Origin: Aradus depressus
Lineage: Eukaryota; Arthropoda; Insecta; Hemiptera; Aradidae
Reading direction: 5' to 3'
Length of the DNA stretch: 64,000 bases
Assembly (NCBI GenBank): GCA_963662175.1
Contig: OY759225.1
Coordinates: forward strand, 6,211,107-6,275,106
The notes beneath the pieces are model-generated. The model was not told the origin of the DNA. It saw only the letters and a program-made list of their open reading frames with translations, and did not search any database. Below are positions 31,181 to 42,653 of the stretch, in pieces (position 1 is the first letter of the stretch; every line of letters starts with the position of its first letter). The translations under genes were made by a program, and so were the position numbers.

Positions 31181-33280
31181 CTACTGAGTTACAATTTTTA
31201 TAACCGGTGAGCTCTTTTCAATAATTAATAATTACTATTATTATTTAATTGATTAATTTTTTTTTACTATATTTATAAATTCTAACATTTTTTTTAAATA
31301 TAAAATGATATATTTATCTAAATTGGTTGCATTGTTGATTATATTTATTGTGATTTTTAAATGGCCTCAGGATGGTTTAACAACTGGATGCGTTCAACTC
31401 ACTGAAATTAGCAAGAATCCAAGCCAAATTTGAAAATTGTTGAGAAAATAATTTTGAAGAGTCTTATTGATTTCCTGGGAGTCAATAGACTGCTAACTGG
31501 AGAACAATTCCGTTTTAGAACAAAACAAATCGAATCATTTTAATTCTGAACAAAAAAGAACAATTGTTTGGTGTATCCGCTGATTTAACTAAAACCTCTT
31601 GAAACTTTAAACGAATGGCTTCCCGTCAATGAATTAATGTGTCTAAAATAATTATTTTAAACTACAACTAAATAACCAGAAGAAAAACAAACGTTAGCTG
31701 TTACTTTCCGTATCATTTAGAGATAATATAAAATTCTTAAGGCTGAACGTATGTTCTACGGCTGTTCGGTAAGGCCTCGCATCCACTGGAAACAGAAAGC
31801 TGCGAACTGCGAACGACAGATTCACGGGAATGACGTTAGTTCAAAATCTTGCATGCACTTCTCGTCCACTGCCGCAGTATTCGTCCAAACGTATTCGAGT
31901 GCAGATGATTTGACAATGGCACTCGATTTGACTGAACTCTGAATTTTTGTCCTTGGAGTCAACTTTATTACTACGCCATGCAGTCTCAAGACATCATAGA
32001 AGACGACGAAAGAAGTGGGTGAATAGTATTTTTCTTGAAAAGAAAGGAGTTAGGTGAATTTTCTAACTTGTAGGTTGATCTACAAAACGATGATGACCAC
32101 CACTTCAAATAATTCCGATGGAAACAGACCATTCCTGGTTCTCGTAGAAGTTGTCTTTTAACCGCTGTCCTGTTCTGGTCTAAAATAAAACAATGGGAAG
32201 ACAACGACTTCGATTTTCGATTTCTCATTGTATATATAAATAAAAATAATAATTTTAAAGAATAGATTATAATTTATGTCACGTTTTAATGCAACGAACG
32301 GGCTGCAATAATTACAAAGAATTGTCTGGTTACATTAATACAATTCATTAAGGATAATTCGTTTCATAACCAACCTAAGACAATAACAAGTCCGCGGACA
32401 AAGACATTCAATAAAATATAAATTGAAGATGGAATTGTTATTAATACAACTCAAAAACTCTTTTTTGGCCTATTTTGCAGTAATATGTGAATTAAAAGCG
32501 TATAGATTTCAAGAAACTATCTTTAGCAAATAGGGTGCACTTTGCTATAAAGCAACATCCGCATTTCAAAATCATTTACTTTCGACCATCTTCCATCTTT
32601 TACAACGTGAAGTTAAAAATCAAATTAATAAAAGAAAATGTATTGTTTTTACAAGTTTATATTAATATTTCTCAATAAATTACCGCGATAAGCTCGAATT
32701 GTTTTTGAACAAATAAATATTTATGTAAGATTGTATTAGCTTGAACAAATCTGTGGTCACAGGCAATAAATAGGTAAGTCTAAATTCGTAACTTTTCAGG
32801 GCAGCACTTTTTTACTTTTGCATCATTATTAATCATATACCTTCTAAATCTATAGCAGTGAATGAAAATGAATATTGTTAATCCTTTCTTGGATTTTCCC
32901 TGAGTTACCTAATCATTATTATACGAGTACTTTTTGAAATACTCGTGAATGATGCCTCTCTAAAGTTGATTTAACTGAAAACGCCCTCTTCACTTGGAAT
33001 AGTCTGCCGTAGTGAATAAATGGTTAAACGCAGTTATCTCGTGAATGATTCCTCAAAGAAGTAGATTAAGTTGATTTAACCGAGAACAATTTTACTAGAT
33101 ACCAAGAAACCCACATCTTTATAATACCGAAAGTATTAGAGTTCTGAGCTCTCAACTTCTTCACAGTGCGCCGATGTCTTGGGAGATGATGACATTACAC
33201 TTGACTTATTTTGGCCATTTTACGACTTATAACAACATATTCCCTGTGACCATATAAATATAACATGAATATAGGCTTAA
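31181..33280. other. Gene 4 intron 1 remainder, no gene recognised
   Basis: AT-rich sequence. A moderately GC-rich patch at 31750-32230 has short frames on both strands without recognisable domains and may be transposon debris. Nothing else is supported. Confidence 0.4.
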
Positions 33281-33287
33281 TTCTTAC

Positions 33288-33337
33288 CTTTCAAAATTGT
33301 TAAACTGAACTCATTAACGCCAGCACATGTATTTATA
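33288..33337 (-). promoter_or_regulatory. Gene 4 promoter: TATA, initiator and 19-nt leader exon
   Basis: TATAAATA at 33330-33337 is followed exactly 31 nt downstream by the arthropod initiator TCAGTT, with its A at 33306. The predicted leader exon is 33288-33306 (19 nt), ending GAAAG|GTAAGAA. It pairs with the acceptor abutting the gene 4 ATG at 29070. This is the clearest promoter of the set. Confidence 0.75.
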
Positions 33338-33436
33338 TCAAAATTAATCGCTAAACTTATCATTTCGTTATTCATGAAACGCACACTAATTTTTTAATTA
33401 TTATTATTAATTTTTTTTGTGACTATCTTTTAAATG

Positions 33437-33450
33437 GTTCATTGTTTGTT
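33437..33450. promoter_or_regulatory. Conserved forkhead-like site, gene 4 promoter
   Basis: GTTCATTGTTTGTT, about 105 bp upstream of the TATA box. Confidence 0.45.
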
Positions 33451-33788
33451 TCCAAATAGGTTTGTAATATCATATTGTATCAAATTTCTCAAGATCCTCT
33501 TCAGCCCAAAAATTAATGCGTACTGATATGTGTGTAATTAAACATATCTCTAATGGTTTCATTAATATCACAGAAATTCGCGTCCTGTAAGCATCGCTTG
33601 CTTATATACTCTGCATCCTTCAACTCAAATTTTTTGTCAATTTTGCAAAATATTTAAAGTAATGTCCGAATACATTTTTTGCGTTCTGTGTTGATATAGT
33701 GGAAATACTAATAAATAAAATAAAATGATAGATAAAACACTTTTTTGAACACTTATATTGTCTAATTCCACAAACATATGCTTAAATG

Positions 33789-33818
33789 TGTACCGGTTTC
33801 GACTTACGCCATCGTCAG
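33789..33818 (-). ncRNA. Hammerhead-ribozyme-like motif, left arm
   Basis: The minus strand reads CTGACGA, then TGGCGTAAGTC (helix II GGC/GUC with one G-U pair), then GAAAC and CGGTAC. All core nucleotides (CUGANGA and GAAA) are present. Confidence 0.55.
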
Positions 33819-33906
33819 CACTAGGGGACCTTTTCACCTCAGGTACTCTTAGGTTAATATAAATATGGATGCCTGGCAAATATCTCAATTATTGTTGAAC
33901 CTTGTG

Positions 33907-33936
33907 CTGACGATGGCGTAAGCCGAAACCGGTACA
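33907..33936 (+). ncRNA. Hammerhead-ribozyme-like motif, right arm
   Basis: CTGACGA at 33907, helix II TGGC-GTAA-GCC, GAAAC at 33925, then CGGTAC with the palindrome ACCGGT as a minimal helix III and a GUA cleavage triplet. This is the layout reported for Penelope-like elements. A helix III this short would be expected to act as a dimer. Confidence 0.6.
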
Positions 33937-34189
33937 CTTTTAAGTATATGTTTGTGGAATTAGACAATATAAGTGTTCAAAAAAGTGTTTTATCTATCAT
34001 TTTATTTTATTTAAAGTAAGTTTACCATTTTCTCTATTATTTGTTGTACAAATACCTTAAGTAATGTGTAATTGAAGATACAACTTATATCGTTGGTGAG
34101 GTCCATTCGATAAAGTCGTCATGACACTGGGACACATCGGATATTTAACATTTGCAGATCATAATGAGATGTAATGTCCTAATTCCAAT

Positions 34190-34860
34190 TTGTTACTTAC
34201 GAAGCAACTAACTATTCCAGCCTATTTTCATGTTTTCCAACCACCAATTTCAAAACATATCATCTATATGTGTGTGCGTCTGATAAAAAGAATATTTCGA
34301 CACGATATTTCATATGTGTATCCAAAACCCCAGAACCTAATACGGTATATATCATCAATAGATTTTCAGTCAAATTGAGCAAAAGGAAGGGGAAGGTTCA
34401 ACTGAAAAACTCTATCAATGTACGCAATGTATCGTATTGAAATAGTAAACGAGGTTTCATGCTATTCGTATTCGAAGTACCTACATGAAATGTGTATGCA
34501 CAGAATTCCTAAAGCAGTCATTAACGGAATAACTGACGCAAATGATCTAGTCCTCATTGGAAATTCGAAGGAGACCGCGCAAATGGCTATCTATAATAGA
34601 GCTGGAAGAAAATAACTCCAGAAAGACCCCCATTGGACGGAAAGACAGCCTGCACCGAAAGAGAGAAATAACGAGAGATGAGCAGGTTGGCAGGATCAAG
34701 GATGCAGTGGAGAAGATAGATCAGAGGCAAAACCCAAGACGCACAGAAGGAGGAAAGTAATGAACATTCTTGAGATGGTATATCTATTCTCTCTATTCGA
34801 AATACGGTGTACTGGTATACAAGATATAGTGTAGCCCTGGACATAACAAAACAAAAACAA
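34190..34860. other. Intergenic repeats and conserved 3' flank of gene 5
   Basis: 34190-34400 is a copy of the dispersed internally repetitive family. 34530-34620 encodes ITDANDLVLIGNSKETAQMA, like an RT palm with a mutated YxDD. 34620-34860 matches the gene 1, 2 and 4 3' flanks (TATTCTCTCTATTCG). No host gene is seen. Confidence 0.5.
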
Positions 34861-34907
34861 AGCAATAAGAATTCCATAAAAAATTAAAAATCTCTGATGA
34901 GACTTCG

Positions 34908-34913
34908 TTTATT
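34908..34913 (-). terminator. Poly(A) signal of gene 5
   Basis: Minus-strand AATAAA about 50 nt past the stop codon. Confidence 0.6.
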
Positions 34914-34961
34914 AGATTGTTCAAATAATTAGTAACTTTCTGTAAAATAACGCTCTGGGTT

Positions 34962-37205
34962 TCATGAAACATAAGAAGGTTGATAACCTTGACTGTTTGA
35001 ATTACCTATTCCACCTGAGGAAAGGTTTTTCTTGATGATATCAGAAGCCTTCTCAGCCACCATAATTGAAGCTACAAGAGGATGTCCTCTGATGATCTCT
35101 GGATGAACCGAGTCGCCCACAACGCGTAACTTGTCCACTCCTCTCACCCGAAGATCTTTCGAGTTGACCACCGCGTTCCTATCCCGTGGACCACCCATTC
35201 GCGTTGTGGACACAAGATGGCTCATACCAAACGACATCTGTCTCATTATACAGTCGAGAAGTTCATCTCCACTGATTCTCTCACATGCGGGTGTATAACC
35301 TGTGAAAAATGTCGGTGAGTATTTCTTCATTGTGGGTGTATTCATAAATTCCATGGCTGTTTTGACACCTTTTTTTAGGGTTCTGTAATCATCTAAAACA
35401 GAAAGATATTTGGGGTCTATAACAGGTGGATCGTTCACGTCACTGCTCCTCAGAGTGACACTTCCACTGCTTTTTGGAACGAACAACAAGACACGAACAG
35501 TTATCAGTTGAACATGCTGAGTCATATTCAACCTTTCCAAAGGAGTACTCGAGAAAATCCTAAATTCTATATTGGGCAAGTCCTTACGGTCATCGACATT
35601 GAATAAAACATTCGCTTCTTCTCCTGTTGTTGCAAGAGGACCATTTTTGTTTATAGCAAAGGCTTCGATACTCTTATTAGTTCTCCATACATCTGTAGTT
35701 AGAGTAAGTCGTTGATTTATTTTGAAATAAAGTCCGATAGCTGGGTGATCTTTCAAATTTTGTCCAACAGGCAAGTCGACTCTGAGTTTGACCCCAATTC
35801 TGCTCAGTTCTTTCTTGGGACCGATGCCAGATAGCATGAGCAGTTTCGGTGTGTTGATGGGACCTGCGGATAGGATTACTTCCCGTTTTGCTTTAACTAT
35901 GTGTTTCTTACCGTTTCTTATGTACTCTACTCCCTGAGCGCAGTTCTTATCATCAATAATAATTTTCGAAACAAGATATCTTTTTATCACTGTTAGATTT
36001 CTCCTTTTCGCTGCTGGAACTAAGTAGGCTTGTGCAGTGGAAACTTTCTTATATCCGTCACTGTAAAGCTGAGTATTGTCAACAGATAATTGATGTAGCC
36101 CGTTATAGTCTCGGTTGGGGATGCCAAACTCCACGCCTGCCTTAATGTACTCCGACCTCAACTTGGTGAAGTACCTCGGGTATGAGACAGGAAAAGGCCC
36201 GTTGCATCCATGGATGGGAGAGTTAGCCAGCGCCGGTATCCTATAGTTTTCTATCTTCTTCCAGTAGTAATCTATGTACTTGTAGGCCCACTCTGTGCTG
36301 CCCAGGGCTGCCCAGTTTTCGTAATCTTCGTCGGATCCTCTGGCATATATGTTATCGTCAATTGAACTTTGTCCTCCCAAAACGTGTCCACGAGGGAGAG
36401 GACATATTCCGTTGAGGTCGTCTGAAAAAATAAAATAAATAATAGTTACAGTATATCAGTTTTTTCTTGACATTAACTCTATGCGACCTATGATAGATCA
36501 AGAACAGAAGTGTCAGTAGACCTTTTACCTATACAGAAGTCCCTCCTGGGTACTGCGGTGAAGTTCCAGTCTAAGTCCGTGAACCAGGCTGCCCTGGAGA
36601 TGAAGAGGTTGGTATTGATAGGCCCCTCGTTTCCACCTGCTTCGATCAACAGCACCGACAGGTTAGGGTTCTCAGTCAATCTACCAGCGAGCACGCAACC
36701 TGTAAATATCAAATCCAATCCATATCAGGAATCTTAATTACAATGTATGTATTCTTTATATTCCGTCTCTTAAAAACCGATCCGATCTCAATTCTTAACT
36801 TTCCACAACCATCTTTCATTCTCACTAATCGCATCCAAACTCTGAAGCTGAAACGCGGAAATCCCAAGGTTTTTTTAAAGAAATGTTACCTTGAACCATC
36901 TAATCTTGACAGTATCAACGCTTCACGCCCCATTTGACATTGGCACGTACACACGTTTGGACGATGTATCATAATTTTTCGATTCAGCACACTGCCTTAT
37001 ATCATTTTCATTGAAAAAAAAAAGTAAAAACCTTACCTGCAGTTCCACCCCCGACGATAATAATGTCATATGCATTATTTAATTCGGATTGGGGAGTGTC
37101 AATAACACTAGCCTCAGGGTTGATAAGTTCAGGTCGATAGCGATGCACGAAGGCCAAATATGAGGCGATGAATGCGGCGAAACTCAACTCCAACACCAGC
37201 CCCAT
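34962..37205 (-). CDS. GMC oxidoreductase, glucose-dehydrogenase-like (gene 5)
   Basis: Coding exons 37037-37205, 36529-36699 and 34962-36421, phase 1, about 599 residues. It has an N-terminal anchor, VGGGTAG, LLIEAGG, the second GMC signature (GPINTPKLLMLSGIG) and a His/His catalytic pair: His515 (MSHLVSTTRMGG) and His560 (IRGHPLVAS). The first signature region reads GHVLGGQSSIDD, again without the usual Asn. LRVVGDS shows the Asp-to-Gly change next to the active site, as in gene 4, its closest relative. It is the most compact gene, with introns of 337 and 107 bp and a 1.1-kb intron 1 holding two opposed SINEs. Predicted to be an active, secreted or lumenal FAD enzyme. Confidence 0.9.
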
Positions 37206-37237
37206 CTGAAAGTGTCAACAATATATTTTGGGTTTGC

Positions 37238-37343
37238 GTGCTTGCTTACTGAACCCTAGATCGCGAGTCGGCCGAGACTCTTGAGCACGCCTTCTCTCAT
37301 ATGGGGCGTTAAACGATGATCCCCACCCTAGGTGAACAAAAAG
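37238..37343 (+). mobile_element. SINE fragment, one half of an inverted pair
   Basis: SINE-like TGAGCACGCCTTCTCTCATA and ACCCTAGGTGAACAAAAA, cut off where the opposed copy begins. Confidence 0.6.
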
Positions 37344-37566
37344 TTTGCCTATCCTAAATTTTTATTCACCGAGGGTAGGGGTCTTTAACGAGTTGCTGAC
37401 ATCGTACAGACTCGGGATCATCGCTTAACGTCCCATCTGAAGGACGGCGTGCTTAAGTTTTTTTACCTCCCAGATAAAATAAACTAAGGGCCTCGGCCAG
37501 GTTTCGAACCCACGACCTTGAGCTGAGAAGGCAAGCACGCATACCACTGAGCTACCGGCGCCCTCA
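37344..37566 (-). mobile_element. SINE with complete tRNA-like head
   Basis: On the minus strand: GAGGGCGCCGGTAGCTCAGT (A box), GTGGGTTCGAAACC (B box), then the body up to AAATTTAGGATAGGC. It faces the preceding fragment, making a SINE inverted pair within gene 5 intron 1. Confidence 0.85.
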
Positions 37567-38030
37567 CAACAAGATCACCAGTTTTACGATATGAACTGCC
37601 CTCCTCAGTGTCAAGATCAAGTGATTAAATCAGAATTATTTTTATTCCTGTTATCGTTAATTTACCAACACAGAACTTGATAGCTAATGCCTGACCCGTT
37701 TCACCTATCTTCAGCAGCATAATAATTTCCATTTTATCTTTTAATGAAAGCATTACTCGTTTCCTTTTTGTCGACATGTTGTAAATTTTACTTAGAATAT
37801 GTGACCACTTACTAATTCAATGTACACCTCACAATGAATGATTTGAAACTGAGAGCATTGACTAGTAACCGATCATACGAATGGAAAGGGATTCAGTGGG
37901 AAAATAATTTTTTAAGAAATCTAAAAAATGTTTTTAGCAAGTTATCATAGAGATACAAGCTATGATAGCACTATACTGGTCAGAAACTCACACTTTCACC
38001 ATAGACATCCACTCGCGTCATTATAAGGCC

Positions 38031-38066
38031 CTGAAGAAGAAAATAAATAGTTTTCGAAACGTTGGC
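38031..38066 (+). ncRNA. Second type of hammerhead-like motif
   Basis: CTGAAGA at 38031, a helix II of GAAAA and TTTTC around TAAATAG, then GAAAC at 38056 and GTTGGCC. The core nucleotides fit CUGANGA...GAAA. Helices I and III are not clearly formed, so this may be a degenerate Penelope terminal repeat. It overlaps gene 5 intron 1. Confidence 0.4.
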
Positions 38067-38297
38067 CAAATTTTGAATTTTCTTTTACACGACAGAACAT
38101 ACAAGTTAGTTCTTAGTAAACACATATTGACTGTCTGGCCGTCAAACTGAATTAATCGAAAAACTGATATCCCTTTTAAGGCTAACAAAGTTCTTTCTAA
38201 GAATTAATTAGGCTTCCTTCATGGAAGTTCATGGAAAAACTAATTTAATTTTTTTTTCCATGAAGCCAGTTCGGATAATTGAAGTTCGGATACTTAC

Positions 38298-38347
38298 CCT
38301 TCAAAAAACTTAAATTGCATTCATTAACACCAGCAAATGTATTTATA
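38298..38347 (-). promoter_or_regulatory. Gene 5 promoter and 19-nt leader exon
   Basis: TATAAATA at 38340-38347; 31 nt downstream is GCAATT, aligning with the TCAGTT initiator of gene 4 (A at 38316). The donor follows AAGG|GTAAGTA at 38298/38297. Confidence 0.7.
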
Positions 38348-38497
38348 CCACACTTAATTGCTGTTATTGTTATCATATCAATATTCATTAAAAAAACAAT
38401 AATTAGCCTTTTTAAGTCATCTATTTTATGGTTATTAATTTTTTTTTTACACATTACAACTTTCCTTTTTTCTTTTTTTGCGATATCTATTCAAATG

Positions 38498-38511
38498 GCT
38501 CATTGTTTGTT
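38498..38511. promoter_or_regulatory. Conserved forkhead-like site, gene 5 promoter
   Basis: GCTCATTGTTTGTT, about 155 bp upstream of the TATA box; the core is unchanged. Confidence 0.4.
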
Positions 38512-38984
38512 TTCGTCCATGTTATCAAATTGTCATGAAAATTATTCAAGATCGCCCATAACCCAAAAATTTATTCAAACTGATATTTCGTTGAGTAACA
38601 TTCGATTTAATTAATAATACGGGAATTCGCTTACTGTAATCATCGAGTGAAATTTCATGCCAGTTATGGAAAATATTTAAAGTAAGTTTCCCAATCAATT
38701 ATCACCAGAATCACCATTTTCCTTTTTCTGTACCTATTTGTTGTACAAATAAGTAAATTAATGTATATGTTACAACAAAGGAATTATGTATACTAACCAG
38801 CCATTATAATATAAACATATATATTTTTATGTTTCTTTCATATTTATTTTGAAGCTTATTAAATTTGCTTTCTTCTTTTTGCATCCTCTTCACAATGTTT
38901 TACAGATTCGGGTTTTAATCAGTGTTGAAACTTGTTCACTGATAAGCCTTTTTAAGTTATACTGAGTTATTTCTATTCTAAGGT

Positions 38985-39200
38985 AAAATAAAGTTAAGCA
39001 CGTCGTCCTTCGGATGGGACATTAAGCGATGGGCCCGAGCGTCAGGTACTCATTTAAAGAACCCTACCCTAGGTAAATAAAAATTTAGGGTAGGCAACAT
39101 TTAAGACTCCCGAGTAGAGTCGGACTCACCAGGACGAAAAAGCATTTTGGTAGTAGGTGATATGACCTTGTAGTTAAAGCCCGGGCATGTGTCATAATAA
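38985..39200 (+). mobile_element. SINE copy upstream of gene 5
   Basis: SINE body (AAGCACGTCGTCCTTCGGAT, ATTTAGGGTAGGCAACATTT) ending GCCCGGGCATGTGTCATAAT; the tRNA head is lost. Confidence 0.75.
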
Positions 39201-39409
39201 CTAACTAGAATTTAATTATTTTAATTAAAAAAAAAAAACATACTTTGGTAAATCACCTGCAATGTACTTAGGACGAATTCCCTCGAAGGCAATCAGACTT
39301 GGCTCAAATTCCATGTATATGTGTACAGTTCATTTTATGTATGCAGTCCTTATATATGTCCTGACGATACATTAATTACGTGGACGGTGATTAGATTATT
39401 TGTCTTTAG

Positions 39410-39870
39410 CCCCACCTCCCTCCGTGCCGATTATGCTGAAAATTAATAAGTGTCATGCTCGTTGACGTATTTTTATTCTACTTCTCAGAGTGACATAGAC
39501 GGACAAGAAAGTTGTTTACTTCCACAGCTATACGAAGTATAGGGGAAGTTATGTAACAGAAATTCGATGTTGAATTTTCACCAGAATTTCATGTTTTCCG
39601 ACTTCTAAAGTCCAAAAATGAAAAGAAAATTGTGGGTGAATCACCGCATATGTACTTCCCCAGCAATAATTAATCTATCACGTTTTTGGTCTTCCTTTAA
39701 AATCAATCGCCCGTTTGGGCTTCCATTTTGGGTCGATACATTCACTACATTGGCGATTTCTCGGAAAATTAATAGGTGCCATACAAGACTTTGAATTTAC
39801 ATATGAAATTTCATGTCGATTCATTCATTACATCGGGAGTTATCGTGTTCACAGAGAGAAAGAAATTTAT
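39410..39870. repeat. Dispersed internally repetitive element with terminal hairpin
   Basis: It contains TTCATTACATCGGGAGTTAT and GAAAATTAATAAGTGTC units, and the hairpin ACTTCC-ACAGCTATACGAAGTATAGG-GGAAGT at about 39519-39551. Confidence 0.55.
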
Positions 39871-40254
39871 TTGGGCCGGCATTCAAGTGCCTTTCACAAA
39901 AATGACAAAATACAAAAAAAAATAATAAAAATAATAGTAATAACAATGATAAATACAACTAAAATCTAAGCTAAAATGTGCTGTGGGCTGTCCAATATTG
40001 AAGTGGACAGCTCCAGGGCTGAGGGGCAGGTTCTGGAGGAACGTCTCAGTCAGAGATCGCAGGACGGTGTCCATGGCAGCTATGTCCAGCTCTTTATGAA
40101 TTATACTGCCTCTCACGAACCACGGTGCGTTGAAACCTCTGCGGAGGATTTTGTTTTGAAATTATTGTAATTTTCGTTTTACTGTTTTGCTTGCACTGAA
40201 CCATATTGGACCAGCCCCGCCGGAATACTTGCGACTTATTCACAAACTTGTGGA

Positions 40255-40488
40255 TTGCGTTACGCATACTTTTAACGATTCCAGTATCAGTAGCCAATTG
40301 CGAAAAGTTTTAGCAAATTGAAATTAATAAAAACATATTTAAGATCAACTATGACACAAGAAAGACTCCATGCTCTTGCTGTTCTTGCAATAGAAAACGA
40401 ACTGGCCAACAACATAAATTTCAAGGATGTAATTGAAGAATTTGCTAATGCTGAACCCCGAAAAATACAATTGAATTTTTCCAAAAAT
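40255..40488 (+). pseudogene. hAT-family transposase C-terminal dimerisation fragment
   Basis: KLIKTYLRSTMTQERLHALA and VLAIENELANNINFKDVIEE, then FANAEPRKIQL, match the C-terminal hAT dimerisation region, including the ZMYM/TTF-type relatives common in insects. No DDE catalytic region, TIRs or BED finger are seen nearby, so it is a solitary remnant. Confidence 0.75.
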
Positions 40489-40576
40489 TGTTACAATTTG
40501 ATGTCTTTCAATCATTTTTTCAGATATATTTTGATAATATATGTTGTTTTTATAATTTTTTTGTATATAGTATATA

Positions 40577-41972
40577 TACAGGGTGAATCGAACGTAGATG
40601 CAAAAGTAGGTACCTACAACTAAGGGTGGTGAGGGGTGGGGTGGGGGGCAAAAATGACATACTCAACTAACTTTTTTGCTTTTTCCTTAGATTCTAATTG
40701 ATCCGCATTAAGATACGAAAAATGTAGATCACGTAGGGTGTAAAAACTGCGAGTCATCGGTGTACGGTAAGGGTAGAGGTTGATCACAAGGTAGATAGTA
40801 CACAATGTTTTTAATTGAAAAAATGGTGTCTACAAAGTCAAATTACGAACTGAAAACAAAAAAAAAGAATGACAATGAAAGTATCTACCCACAAGTTAAA
40901 AAAAACCTAAAGATTTATCTAAAGTGTTATTAAGAAAGCCTGTTTCGTTTGGGGATTGTTTAAGAGTTTTGTTTATGCTACTGAGATAAGTAGTAGAGAA
41001 GATTTAACGAGAAGAATTCTAGAGGCAGGAGTGACAGTGCAAGATCGTCTGACGTGCAAAGTGACTGTTCGTCAAATGCGTAAGCGTGCTAGAGCATGCA
41101 TAAGAAATAACGAAGGGCATTTTGAGACCAGGCTTTCTTAATAACACTTTAGATAAATCTTTAGGTTTTTTTTAAACTTGTGGGTAGATACTTTCATTGT
41201 CATTGTTTTTTTGTTTTCAGTTCGTAATTTGCCTTTGTAGACCCAATTTTTTCAATTAAAAACATTGTGTACTATCTACCTTGTGATCAACTTCTACCCT
41301 TACCGTACACCGATGTCTCGCAGTTTTTACACCCTACGTGATCTACATTTTTCGTATCTTAATGCGGATCAATTAGAATCTAAGGAAAAAGCAAAAAAGT
41401 TAGTTGAGTATGTCATTTTTGCCCCCCACCCCACCCCTCACCACCCTTAGTTGTAGGTACCTACTTACTCGTATTTCTTAAGGTGCCTAACGTATTCTTG
41501 CATTTACACTTGAATTTTTCATCGAAGGAACAAGATAATAACTATTTAGACTACACCTTCAGAAAGCTGATTAAATGTACAAGTTTTCATGAGATTTGAC
41601 AGCTTGCCAGAATTTTTTTAGAAGAGCAGTGATCCTCCAAATTGTTCCATACACTTATAATTTTTAGACATTTAACGTTTTGAGCTGCTATTGCGGTCCG
41701 CATTATGATACTTTTCACATTGAACGTGCGTTTTTCTAACAGAAAATTTAACGCTGATTTTGAAAAAGCTACCAAAAGTTGATGAAAAATGAGTGAAAGT
41801 GGAAAAACTTGAGTTTTTATTATGAGAAACGTGATTTTCTCAAACAACCCTTTAAAAAATCATATCTCGAGAACGAATTGAGATAGAAAGGTGCGGATGG
41901 CGGCGTTTTACTCCATTTTCGATGTAGTTTCACGCATATGTTTTTGCATCTACGTTCGGTTCACCCTGTATA
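40577..41972. mobile_element. Composite TIR element with nested ~340-bp inverted repeat
   Basis: The outer ends CAGGGTGAATCGAACGTAGA and TCTACGTTCGGTTCACCCTG are 28-bp TIRs in TA-rich flanks. Inside, 40605-40945 is the near-perfect inverse of 41125-41465. About 180 bp between the inner arms encodes a transposase tail. The right third (41466-41940) is single copy. It is a non-autonomous relative of a DDE transposon. Confidence 0.8.
40956..41141 (+). pseudogene. DDE transposase C-terminal tail inside the inverted repeat
   Basis: EISSREDLTRRILEAGVTVQ and KRARACIRNNEGHFETRLS match the C-terminal end of IS630/mariner-like DDE_3 transposases, which typically end near ACIxxxGGHFE. The catalytic domain is absent. 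It is open to the stop, but probably only a leftover of the parent element. Confidence 0.6.
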
Positions 41973-42038
41973 TATATTTTTTTTCTTTTTTTATAATAAA
42001 TTTAAACATTACACATTTTTTTTATTTAGTTTTATTTT

Positions 42039-42330
42039 TTAATTATTGAAATTTTCTCTCCTTACAAGAGGGCGCAAGGTAGATTTTCGCCTAGGGTACT
42101 GATATATGTTGCGGCGGGGCTGTATTGGACAAGCATATGTTAGTAGTGGACGTAATAGTGATGTGTACAAGATTTTGATGCAATTTGGGCGGAGTGGAGT
42201 GTTGCGGTTAATGAGTGGATAAAGTTGTGAGAGTCTTTGATACGCTTGTGTTAGTTTTGTTGAGATGTGAGTGTGCCATGTAAGTTTTGTGTCCATGTGT
42301 AAACCGAGATATTTTAATGTTTGTTGTGAA
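42039..42330 (-). mobile_element. Jockey-like LINE RT thumb fragment
   Basis: The minus strand encodes KYLGLHMDTKLTWHTHISTK and KILYTSLLRPLLTYACPI, the region C-terminal to the RT catalytic core. It is a different subfamily from 21437-22502. Confidence 0.75.
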
Positions 42331-42653
42331 GTATTCCAGGGAATATTTGGATTTTGTTTTCAACAATTTGGATGTTGTTGGTTTGGCGTATTCGGCAGAG
42401 AGAAAAAATGTTGGTTGATGATTTTAAACGATTTAATTTTAACTTCCAGTTAGAAAACCAAGTTGAGATGATGGAGACAGCTGATTACAGAGTGTGTGTG
42501 GCGATGTGAATATCGGAGTGTTGTGCTAGTAAAGTTCAATAAAGTTCACAGAATTAGACAGACTTTTTTCTTAATTTTTTGACTGAATGCATAACTTTCT
42601 CTATACATCTTAGGAAGTTAAACGAAGTATTTTTTTTTTTTTTTTTTTTTAAT

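Larger units (their letters stand above)
33714..34012. mobile_element. Palindromic element with ~105-bp arms carrying ribozyme-like cores
   Basis: AAATAAAATAAAATGATAGA at the left is the complement of the right end. The arms continue through TATTGTCTAATTCCACAAAC to ACCGGTTTCG. A ~90-bp non-coding spacer separates them. Each arm ends inward in a hammerhead-like motif. Probably a Penelope-derived or retrozyme-like non-autonomous repeat. Confidence 0.75.

Noticed and set aside
31751..32228. Possible small host gene in gene 4 intron 1
   Set aside because: Overlapping frames on both strands, none with a recognised motif; likely transposon debris.
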